DNA of 5,167 nt from positions 1-5,167 of the forward strand of contig CAJWLW010000338.1 of assembly GCA_913042885.1 (NCBI GenBank), read 5' to 3'. A model generated the notes under the pieces. That model saw nothing but the letters and a program-made list of their open reading frames with translations, ran no database searches and was not told the DNA's origin. The position numbers were made by a program, and so were the translations under genes. Positions 1 through 5,167 of the stretch are shown piece after piece (the first letter of the stretch is position 1; each line of letters begins with the position of its first letter). Source of the stretch: an uncultured Lentisphaeria bacterium (GTDB lineage: Bacteria; Verrucomicrobiota; Lentisphaeria; JABSQK01; CAJWLW01).

Positions 1-1161
1 GGCAGCGACGATACGCTGATCAACTGCCCGACACGGGAGCAGGCGAACTGGGCTTTCGACGGACGTGCCGCAGCATACGCGCACTCGCTTTCCTGCACCA
101 GCAGCGCGGTCGTTGCCAACAGCATCCTGCTCTTCGCAGAGGACCCGGAAACCGCGGACGTGCCGCCAGCGGTATACCCGTCGGCAGATTTGTGCACGAT
201 CCCCATGCACGCCTTTCACTGGGTCATGTGGTGCTGGGATTACTATCTCCAGACTGCTGATAAAAGCTTTATTGGGCAGGTAATGCCGCGCATCGCCGCA
301 ACTATCGAGGCATGCTGCAGACGACTCAACAACGACAATCTGCTGGAATGGCCGGATGTCTGGCACTGCATCGACAGCGGCCCCGGGCGAGACGACGACC
401 ACGCCATCAACGCTGCCGAACAGGCCGGATTCGCCGGCGCTCTCGAGGCTGCCATTCAACTGGCAGACGCCGCCGACGCCTGGGACAACGACATGCAGGA
501 TTGGCAGCAGGTTCAGGCGCTCTTGGCCATCGCAGTTGATACACTCTTCTGGGACGAGGGAAAAAGTGCCTACGCGGACAGTATTCACCTGGACGGCAAG
601 CGATCGGCGGTGACCAGTCAAACGACCAATGCGATGATTTGTCGCTACGGCATGGCCAGTAGTGCCCGGCGCGACCTGCTGTACGAAAGTATCAAAGATC
701 ACAGCCCGACACTGCTTCCATGCGGGAACCCGGCGGGCCTGTATTATGTGCTGGAATTCTTCGATATGATGGGCGACGGCGTTTCGATCCTGCGCATCGT
801 CCGCAACTATTGGGGGAGCATGGTGCATTCGGGTGACAGCACGATCTGGCAGTCGCTGCCACATCACAGCCATCCCCCGCAACCGTGTCGGTGTCACACG
901 TTCAACACCTACATCAGCAGATATCTCACGCGCTACCTGCTCGGGATCGAACGCGTCGCCCCCGGCTATGCCGAATTTCGTATCGCCCCGGACGCGCCAG
1001 GCATCAAGTGGTGTCGCGGTTCGGTGTCTACGGTGGCCGGTCCGATCTATGTGCATTGGTGGCAGACAGATACGGCAATCGAGATAAATGTCGAGCACCC
1101 GGCATCGCTCAAGCGCGTGAAAAGCTTCGCGGGGGATCCCGTGGTGCCCGCCCAGATGTAA
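1..1161 (+). CDS. GH78-type alpha-L-rhamnosidase-like glycoside hydrolase, C-terminal part (5' end outside window)
   Basis: Frame 1 is open from the window edge to the TAA at 1159-1161, giving 386 visible residues; an ATG at 160 is internal, because homologous sequence continues upstream of it. GH78 enzymes remove terminal alpha-L-rhamnose with an (alpha/alpha)6 barrel followed by a beta-sandwich domain. Visible hallmarks: residues 8-20 contain NCPTREQANW...D, matching the family's D-C-P-x-R-(x)-E...W..D catalytic motif (R12, E13 as general acid, W17, D20, with one residue fewer between R and E, and N8 where Asp is usual). Further matches are WHCIDS near residues 121-126, a QTTNAM segment, DSTIWQ at 279-284, CHTF at 298-301 and the PGY..FRIAP segment entering the C-terminal beta domain. 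Full-length relatives are usually about 700-1000 residues, so roughly half is missing here. The expected base Glu after TIW is Gln (Q284). The substrate need not be rhamnose. Family assignment is firm; activity is uncertain. Confidence 0.85.
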   Translation, partial: GSDDTLINCPTREQANWAFDGRAAAYAHSLSCTSSAVVANSILLFAEDPETADVPPAVYPSADLCTIPMHAFHWVMWCWDYYLQTADKSFIGQVMPRIAATIEACCRRLNNDNLLEWPDVWHCIDSGPGRDDDHAINAAEQAGFAGALEAAIQLADAADAWDNDMQDWQQVQALLAIAVDTLFWDEGKSAYADSIHLDGKRSAVTSQTTNAMICRYGMASSARRDLLYESIKDHSPTLLPCGNPAGLYYVLEFFDMMGDGVSILRIVRNYWGSMVHSGDSTIWQSLPHHSHPPQPCRCHTFNTYISRYLTRYLLGIERVAPGYAEFRIAPDAPGIKWCRGSVSTVAGPIYVHWWQTDTAIEINVEHPASLKRVKSFAGDPVVPAQM

Positions 1162-1165
1162 CCCC

Positions 1166-1951
1166 ATGCCGCTTGAAGACAGAGATTACATGCGCGGTGA
1201 CCAGCCGCCTTCGAGCCTTGCTTCGCCAGGCATAGGGGGACCGAGTGCGATTGTTCCGATCATCATTGCCAATGCCGTAGTCTTTTTATTGCAGAGGATG
1301 GCAAATGGCGAGCTGAGTTCGCTGTTCGGGGTTTCATTTGCGACATCGTGGCAGGCTTGGCGTATCGTGACGCACGTGTTCACTCACGACTATTTCTGGA
1401 TGCTGCTGTTGAACATGTGGATATTTTGGACTCTTGGACGTCCCCTGGAACGACGGCTCGGGGTTCGCAAACTGCTCATCATATACGCAATTGGCGGTCT
1501 GACCGGCATGGTTTGCTGGATGGTCGTTGGTCATGGCGGTTCGATGCTTGTAGGGGCAGAGGGTGCTGTGGGTGGCGTGGTGGTTGCGGCGGCGATCGCC
1601 CAGACTACGACCACTGTACAGCTCCCATCGTTCGCTTTGCCGATGCGGTCGTTCGTTGCCGTCGTCTGCGTTGCCGAAGTTGTCATGTGTGTCATGACCC
1701 ACGGACTCAGCCAGCTCGCCCAGTTTCTCGGTGGTGCTCTCGGCGGCTTTGTCGGGCTGCGCTGGTTCGGGACCTTTCCAGGCCAGCGGCGACGGACAGC
1801 TCGCAACGTGTCGGGCCCGATCGAAGCCGATCTCACTGCCGACGACGATATCGATCCGATCCTTGAGAAAATCGGCAGAACCGGGATCGACAGCCTAACA
1901 GCCGAAGAACGCTCGACCCTTGAGAAAGCCCGAAGCAGGCTCATGAAATAG
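1166..1951 (+). CDS. Rhomboid-family membrane protein, probably a catalytically inactive pseudoprotease
   Basis: The 261-residue product has six likely membrane segments (about 28-44, 76-91, 102-122, 126-146, 160-177, 183-201) and a soluble tail. The rhomboid fold is shown by WRIVTHVFTH (H70, H74) leading into a TM2 with N83, by LGRPLERRLG at the L1/TM2 boundary, and by a glycine-rich TM6 (LGGALGGFVG). Active rhomboids cut substrates inside the membrane with a Ser-His dyad. Here the GxSG serine is Glu (G130-A-E132-G), the TM6 histidine is Gln (Q186, also Q183), and the TM2 His corresponding to E. coli GlpG His150 is Met79. The tail (about 228-260, with GIDSLTAEER) resembles a conserved C-terminal module seen on some bacterial rhomboids. 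The start lies 4 nt after the hydrolase stop, so co-transcription is likely. No Shine-Dalgarno precedes 1166; an in-frame ATG at 1190 has a weak AGAG at 1181-1184 and is a credible alternative start. Confidence 0.85.
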   Translation: MPLEDRDYMRGDQPPSSLASPGIGGPSAIVPIIIANAVVFLLQRMANGELSSLFGVSFATSWQAWRIVTHVFTHDYFWMLLLNMWIFWTLGRPLERRLGVRKLLIIYAIGGLTGMVCWMVVGHGGSMLVGAEGAVGGVVVAAAIAQTTTTVQLPSFALPMRSFVAVVCVAEVVMCVMTHGLSQLAQFLGGALGGFVGLRWFGTFPGQRRRTARNVSGPIEADLTADDDIDPILEKIGRTGIDSLTAEERSTLEKARSRLMK

Positions 1952-1965
1952 GCTTTGCCGCTTTC

Positions 1966-1998
1966 GTAATTTGGAGGGGCGTAAGTTTGGAGGGGCGT
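1966..1998. repeat. Imperfect tandem repeat, two units of 15-16 nt
   Basis: The unit GTAA(G)TTTGGAGGGGC occurs twice head to tail. The 13-nt core TTTGGAGGGGCGT is identical at 1970-1982 and 1986-1998, and the second copy has one extra G after GTAA. It lies between the convergent stops of the rhomboid and SNF2 genes. A simple slippage or duplication event is the most economical reading; a binding site is possible but nothing supports it beyond the repeat itself. Confidence 0.75.
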
Positions 1999-2028
1999 CG
2001 GCTATTTTCTGAGAAAAAAATGCCGGCG
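1996..2028. terminator. Candidate hairpin in the convergent intergenic gap, possible bidirectional terminator
   Basis: CGTCGGC (1996-2002) can pair with GCCGGCG (2022-2028) with one G-U wobble. The stem extends inward through ATTTT (2004-2008) and AAAAT (2017-2021), leaving a loop of about 8 nt and one bulged T. The location between two convergent genes suits a terminator for both. There is no T-run directly after the stem on either strand, so it is not a classical intrinsic terminator; the A/T-rich part is inside the stem. Confidence 0.35.
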
Positions 2029-2041
2029 AGGTGCTACTCTA

Positions 2042-4789
2042 TCACAGCCGGATGCCGAACTCCACTGCCTGACGCACAACGCCGCTGCCGGCACCGACGA
2101 ATGCAGCAGCAGCAGCGTCATCCGCAACCGGGCTGCGGCGATAGGTCCTCAGAAAGGTCACGGCATCTACAGTCAAAGCGCCGGTATCCTGAATGGTCGG
2201 CAGATGGCTGTCCGCGAACGCTGTGGGCACTTCGGTGTAGGCTGTGGCAGCGCACATGACCATCAAGGCGATAGCTGCCTGATCGACAGCCTCGCGGATC
2301 GGCGCGACGGCCTCCATGGGAAAACCCCCGTCGGTCAACAGCCCGGCCATGGCAGCTTTGCGACGGGCGGTTTCCAAGAGCGGCGCCGCCAGATCGTGGC
2401 GGCGATCGCGGTCGGTAGGCTGCGGGTTGCCGAAGCCGTCGGCGCGATAGAGTTCGCGGAGGCCGCTGTCATGCATCGTGATGATGTTGCTCTCCGCGAG
2501 TTGGCGCAGAAATTCGTAAGCTGTCGCATCGATCACGTGAATCCGGCCGCCGACACGGTCAGCATGGGTGTCGACATAGATGCGCATAATCTCGGGGCGT
2601 GCAGCATCGGTGTCGCCTTCGACAACGACGAGGGCTGTCTCAATTTCGGCCCCGGTGACCTTTGCACGGCATAGGCGCAGGCGGTCTCCGAAAGACACGA
2701 CGAGCGCCTCGCAAAACGACTGGACAGCCCCCACGGCAGTTACGGAGTCCGCAATTTCGGCAGGTTCCGCCGGCAACTGTGGGGTGGCGAGTTGGCGGAG
2801 ACGCTCCACGAACCGGTCGCGGCCCGCGAAAAGGTCGAGTTGCACGTCCTCCGCACTGCCGGCATGCCTCGCATTGAGCAGGCGATGTTCAACGGTGCGC
2901 TCGGCAACGAGATGTACAATGCCGACGGGACCGGCGGCCTTCCCCGACACAGCGCGGATGCGACGATCGAGACACGTCGTGTCCCAGGGCAGATCGAGAT
3001 TGACGAGCATGTCGACGTTGTCCAGGCTGACCTCTGCCCCATCGGCATCGGCCAGCAGCAGAAGCCGGCAGGCGGGGGATTTCTGAAATTGCTTGATTGC
3101 TTCGTCGCGCTCCGTGCCACAGAGGCAGACGGCGCATTCGATGGCGTTGGCCTCGAGGCGTTCCCGCAACTGTTCGAGCAGTTTCGGCCACTCGGAACAG
3201 ACGACAACTTTGCGTTCGGCGTTGTTGTCCCAGGTATCACTGAGAATGCGCAGGAGTTCGTCGAGCTTGGGCGCTTCGTTGACATTCGGTTCGACCAGCG
3301 CCGCACTGCTGCAGACCATGCGCATGCTGTCGAGCAGGGTTTGGGTGTGATGGTGCTTGTCGGCATCTTCGGCTCGCTTGTCGAGGGCGCGGCAGAGTTG
3401 CTGTTCACAGTCGTTGTAGCGGCGCTTCTGCCGGTCGAGCATTTCGACGAAATATGTATTCTCGATCTGCCGTGGAAGCTGTCCGGGGACGTCTGAACTT
3501 TTGCGTCGCAGCATGACGGGTTGCAGGCGCCGGAAGAGATCGGTGAGGTTGGTAAGGCCAACGGGACGGCCGCAGTCGTCGAGCTGGTAGAAGTCGCGAT
3601 TGAAACGAAAGAGACTGCCGAAGATATGCGGGTCGATGAATTCGACGACGGAATAGATTTCGTCGATGCGGTTTTCAAAGGCGGTACCGGTGAGGACAAA
3701 GGCGAATTCGGTGTCGATTCGTTTGATGGCGCGGGCGGTTTTATTGCGCCAGTTCTTGATGCGTTGAGCTTCATCGAGGATGAGCAAATCGGGTGCGAGG
3801 ATCGTAGCGATTTCCGGTTCGTCGCGGGCGATCTGGTCATAGGACATGATCACGAAGAACTCGGTACAATCGCGGTAGAGTTCGAGTCTTCTCTGGCGGG
3901 GTCCATGCACAGTGCGGCACGGGAGATCGGTGAATTTCCGGATCTGTTGTTCCCAATCGGATTTCAGCGCAGCGGGGCAGGCGATGAGGACACGCTGAAC
4001 GTCCCAGAGTTGGCGCAGGATCTTGGCGGCGGCGATAGCCTGAACAGACTTGCCGAGGCCCAGTTCGTCAGCCAGCATGGCGCGGCCGCCGAACGCGAGG
4101 TGCAGCATGCCGTCGACCTGGTAGTCGTACATTGGGAAACGCAGGAAATTGCGGGCCTGCTGCTGCTGCCTGAACCCCTCGGCGAATTCGTTGCGGGACT
4201 GCTGCAGGCGACGGCGCCGTTCCACAGCGGAGGCGAGATGGTAAACGGCGCTGGAAACACGAATCTGGGCGGCGATGTCCGGTTCGGCGTTGCGGAACTC
4301 ACGGAGGAACACGGTCAACGTCGCCTCCCAAGGGCTCCGCAGCTGGTGGCGAGCATCGATGAATCGGGTGATCCAGGATCTGGCTGTCTCGGCGGCGCTG
4401 TCCGGCATGACGACAATAGGCTGTCGTTCCGGCTGCTGGACACAGACTTCGAGGCAGGGGGAGACGCCGCCGTTTTTCAGGGCAGCGCGACCGGCCTTGG
4501 TGCGGCGCAGGTCGAGCAAAACTTTCTCGACGTGCTTGCAGGTGCCCAGTCCGTTCTTATCGAAGTCGGGGCAGGCACACGTATTCACGTCGCCGATGAG
4601 TGAGCGGATCTCGACGTCGTACATCTGCGGGACGTCGGCTTCATCGGCGGTCGCGACAGTGAAGACGGAGAAGACCGGCTCACCAGGGGACTTGTTGGTG
4701 ACCTTCATGGCCTCGGTCAAAGCACGGTTGCGACGAACGCCGCGTTCCTGCTCATCGGAGGTGAGCCAACTCTGGTTTGTGGTGGTCAT
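2042..4789 (-). CDS. SWIM zinc-finger SNF2-family helicase-like ATPase
   Basis: The product has 915 residues. Near the N terminus is a SWIM zinc finger, C71-A-C73...C84-K-H86, a module linked to DNA or protein binding. A SNF2 ATPase core follows at about 218-670. The first RecA lobe is canonical: YDYQVDGM (221-228), Walker A DELGLGKS (241-248, K247), motif Ia around LIACPAALKSDWE (268-280), DEAQ (339-342) with RIKNW, motif III LTGTAFENR (366-374), and VMLRRKSSDV (425-434). The second lobe is recognisable from KVVVCSEW (527-534), NLDLPWD (597-603) and ERTVEHRLL (630-638), but motifs V and VI match the family poorly. About 245 C-terminal residues (670-915) are unassigned; 805-850 looks like an alpha-helical hairpin. 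SNF2 proteins translocate on duplex DNA and remodel bound proteins; this one's target is unknown. An in-frame TGA 15 nt upstream limits the start to M1 or later. No Shine-Dalgarno precedes the ATG, and no methyltransferase or restriction partner is adjacent. Confidence 0.93.
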   Translation of the reverse strand: MTTTNQSWLTSDEQERGVRRNRALTEAMKVTNKSPGEPVFSVFTVATADEADVPQMYDVEIRSLIGDVNTCACPDFDKNGLGTCKHVEKVLLDLRRTKAGRAALKNGGVSPCLEVCVQQPERQPIVVMPDSAAETARSWITRFIDARHQLRSPWEATLTVFLREFRNAEPDIAAQIRVSSAVYHLASAVERRRRLQQSRNEFAEGFRQQQQARNFLRFPMYDYQVDGMLHLAFGGRAMLADELGLGKSVQAIAAAKILRQLWDVQRVLIACPAALKSDWEQQIRKFTDLPCRTVHGPRQRRLELYRDCTEFFVIMSYDQIARDEPEIATILAPDLLILDEAQRIKNWRNKTARAIKRIDTEFAFVLTGTAFENRIDEIYSVVEFIDPHIFGSLFRFNRDFYQLDDCGRPVGLTNLTDLFRRLQPVMLRRKSSDVPGQLPRQIENTYFVEMLDRQKRRYNDCEQQLCRALDKRAEDADKHHHTQTLLDSMRMVCSSAALVEPNVNEAPKLDELLRILSDTWDNNAERKVVVCSEWPKLLEQLRERLEANAIECAVCLCGTERDEAIKQFQKSPACRLLLLADADGAEVSLDNVDMLVNLDLPWDTTCLDRRIRAVSGKAAGPVGIVHLVAERTVEHRLLNARHAGSAEDVQLDLFAGRDRFVERLRQLATPQLPAEPAEIADSVTAVGAVQSFCEALVVSFGDRLRLCRAKVTGAEIETALVVVEGDTDAARPEIMRIYVDTHADRVGGRIHVIDATAYEFLRQLAESNIITMHDSGLRELYRADGFGNPQPTDRDRRHDLAAPLLETARRKAAMAGLLTDGGFPMEAVAPIREAVDQAAIALMVMCAATAYTEVPTAFADSHLPTIQDTGALTVDAVTFLRTYRRSPVADDAAAAAFVGAGSGVVRQAVEFGIRL

Positions 4790-4794
4790 GGCGT

Positions 4795-4822
4795 AAACTA
4801 ATCACTATCGAGGCGGGCACAA
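4795..4822 (-). promoter_or_regulatory. Candidate sigma70-like promoter for the SNF2 gene, placed for a leaderless start
   Basis: Read on the minus strand, TTGTGC (4817-4822) and TAGTTT (4795-4800) are separated by 16 nt, and the -10-like box ends 5 nt before the ATG at 4789. Transcription would then start at or very near the initiation codon, which fits the lack of a ribosome-binding site. The hexamers match consensus only partly, so this is a tentative call. Confidence 0.3.
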
Positions 4823-4831
4823 CATCCCGCC
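4812..4831. promoter_or_regulatory. GC-rich inverted repeat, possible operator over the minus-strand -35
   Basis: Perfect 6-bp arms GGCGGG (4812-4817) and CCCGCC (4826-4831) are separated by 8 nt. The symmetry covers the proposed -35 of the SNF2 gene and sits in the divergent intergenic region, which is where a dimeric repressor could act. A GC-rich background makes a chance 6-bp match fairly easy. Confidence 0.35.
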
Positions 4832-4852
4832 CGTGCACTTCGCATTCGTCAA

Positions 4853-4888
4853 TATTGCAATCGCGTGGGAGCATCTGATAGTATTGCA
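4853..4888. repeat. Direct repeat TATTGCA with an ATTGCAAT palindrome, overlapping the promoter
   Basis: TATTGCA occurs at 4853-4859 and again at 4882-4888, a period of 29 bp. The first copy lies inside the perfect 8-bp palindrome ATTGCAAT (4854-4861). The copies overlap the proposed -35 and -10 boxes of the creatininase-family gene, a placement expected for a repressor site, although no regulator is encoded in the window. Confidence 0.4.
4855..4884 (+). promoter_or_regulatory. Candidate sigma70-like promoter for the creatininase-family gene
   Basis: TTGCAA (4855-4860) and TAGTAT (4879-4884) lie 18 nt apart and each matches 4 of 6 consensus positions. The -10 ends 37 nt before the ATG at 4922, leaving room for a short leader that contains the Shine-Dalgarno site. 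This stretch is also the most A/T-rich part of the intergenic region. Confidence 0.45.
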
Positions 4889-4909
4889 CTTTAACCTGTG
4901 TAGCGGAAC

Positions 4910-4914
4910 GGAGG
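4910..4914 (+). promoter_or_regulatory. Shine-Dalgarno site of the creatininase-family gene
   Basis: GGAGG sits 7 nt upstream of the ATG at 4922 and fixes that start. It contrasts with the other two gene starts in the window, neither of which has a convincing site. Confidence 0.8.
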
Positions 4915-4921
4915 TTCACCG

Positions 4922-5167
4922 ATGCGCTGGGAAAGCCTGACAATGCCCGACTTCGCACGGGCTGTTATCGACTGTGACGGCGTGGGCATTATCCCGATCG
5001 GGGTACTCGAGCCGCATTCAACGCACATGCCACTGGGCACGGATATGTTCGAATCCCATTGGGTCGCCTGCAAGGCTGCGGAACGGGAGCCAGCGCTGGT
5101 CTTCCCGCAATACTGCTGGGGCATCAACCACGAGGCGATGCACCTGCCGGGGTCGCTGGTGATCAAG
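4922..5167 (+). CDS. Creatininase-family amidohydrolase, N-terminal part (3' end outside window)
   Basis: Eighty-two codons are open from the ATG to the window edge without a stop. The family (creatinine amidohydrolase and related metal-dependent enzymes, about 240-260 residues) hydrolyses cyclic or linear amides with two metal ions. The segment GIIPIGVLEPHSTHMPLGTD (residues 22-41) carries the first metal ligands at family spacing: E30, H32 and D41, equivalent to Glu34, His36 and Asp45 of Pseudomonas creatininase. WGINHEAMHLPGSL (66-79) matches the later Y-G-x-S-x-E-H-x-x-F-P-G-T element. The remaining ligands (His120 and Glu122 equivalents) lie beyond the window. The start is supported by GGAGG 7 nt upstream. 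The family also includes enzymes for mycofactocin maturation and riboflavin/F420-type formamide hydrolysis, so the substrate cannot be named. The gene is divergent from the SNF2 gene across 132 bp. Confidence 0.88.
   Translation, partial: MRWESLTMPDFARAVIDCDGVGIIPIGVLEPHSTHMPLGTDMFESHWVACKAAEREPALVFPQYCWGINHEAMHLPGSLVIK

Noticed and set aside
160..1161. A complete hydrolase gene beginning at the ATG at 160
   Set aside because: The same frame is open to the window edge and the upstream residues carry the family's catalytic NCPTRE motif, so the gene is truncated by the window and 160 is internal.
2101..2118. Short CAG run near the 3' end of the SNF2 gene, and a second CTG run near 4157-4168
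   Set aside because: They encode short Ala and Gln runs in the SNF2 protein (892-896 and 208-211); too short to call a microsatellite.
1987..2259. A 90-codon frame with a TTG start and GGAGGGG 7 nt upstream
   Set aside because: The Shine-Dalgarno-like string is part of the tandem repeat; most of the frame is antisense to the SNF2 C terminus and the product is an Arg/Cys/Gln-rich shadow-type sequence.
2204..3496. Other long plus-strand open frames (2204-2674, 2580-3086, 2792-3496)
   Set aside because: All are antisense to the SNF2 gene, overlap one another and resemble no known family.
3521..4603. A 360-codon open frame on the plus strand
   Set aside because: It lies entirely antisense to the conserved SNF2 core; the product is rich in E/G/D/V with no recognisable domain, as expected of the complement of a GC-rich gene.
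2042..4789. SNF2 gene as part of a DISARM-like or other phage-defence cluster
   Set aside because: No methyltransferase, nuclease, DUF1998 or phospholipase D gene lies next to it; the flanking genes are a rhomboid and a creatininase-family enzyme.

Overview
The window is a GC-rich bacterial fragment, densely coding, with four protein genes and only two short intergenic gaps. Gene order is: the C-terminal part of a GH78-type (alpha-L-rhamnosidase-like) glycoside hydrolase (+, cut by the left edge); a rhomboid-fold membrane protein (+, beginning 4 nt after it); a 915-residue SWIM/SNF2 helicase-like ATPase (-, convergent with the rhomboid); and the first 82 codons of a creatininase-family amidohydrolase (+, divergent from the helicase, cut by the right edge). 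No RNA gene, CRISPR array, insertion sequence, integrase or phage gene was seen.

The gene mix (GH78-like hydrolase, rhomboid with a conserved soluble C-terminal tail, SWIM-SNF2 protein, creatininase family) would suit an environmental polysaccharide-degrading bacterium, for example of the Planctomycetota/PVC group or Armatimonadota. This is inference from gene style only and is weak; no marker gene is present.

Layout: 1-1951 is probably one transcription unit (hydrolase then rhomboid). 1952-2041 is a 90-bp convergent gap with an imperfect tandem repeat and a candidate hairpin. 2042-4789 is the SNF2 gene on the minus strand. 4790-4921 is a 132-bp divergent control region with a promoter-like element on each strand, an inverted repeat over the minus-strand -35, and an 8-bp palindrome plus a 7-bp direct repeat over the plus-strand promoter. 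4922-5167 opens the creatininase-like gene, which has a good Shine-Dalgarno site.

The main theme worth attention is recognisable families with altered catalytic residues. The rhomboid lacks the Ser, the His of the dyad and the TM2 oxyanion-side His, so it looks like a pseudoprotease. The GH78-like protein keeps the general-acid motif but has Gln where the usual general-base Glu is expected. The SNF2 protein has a textbook first RecA lobe but poorly matching motifs V and VI in the second. I see no shared pathway linking all four genes and no clear sign of a new multi-gene system; the individual oddities are reported separately.
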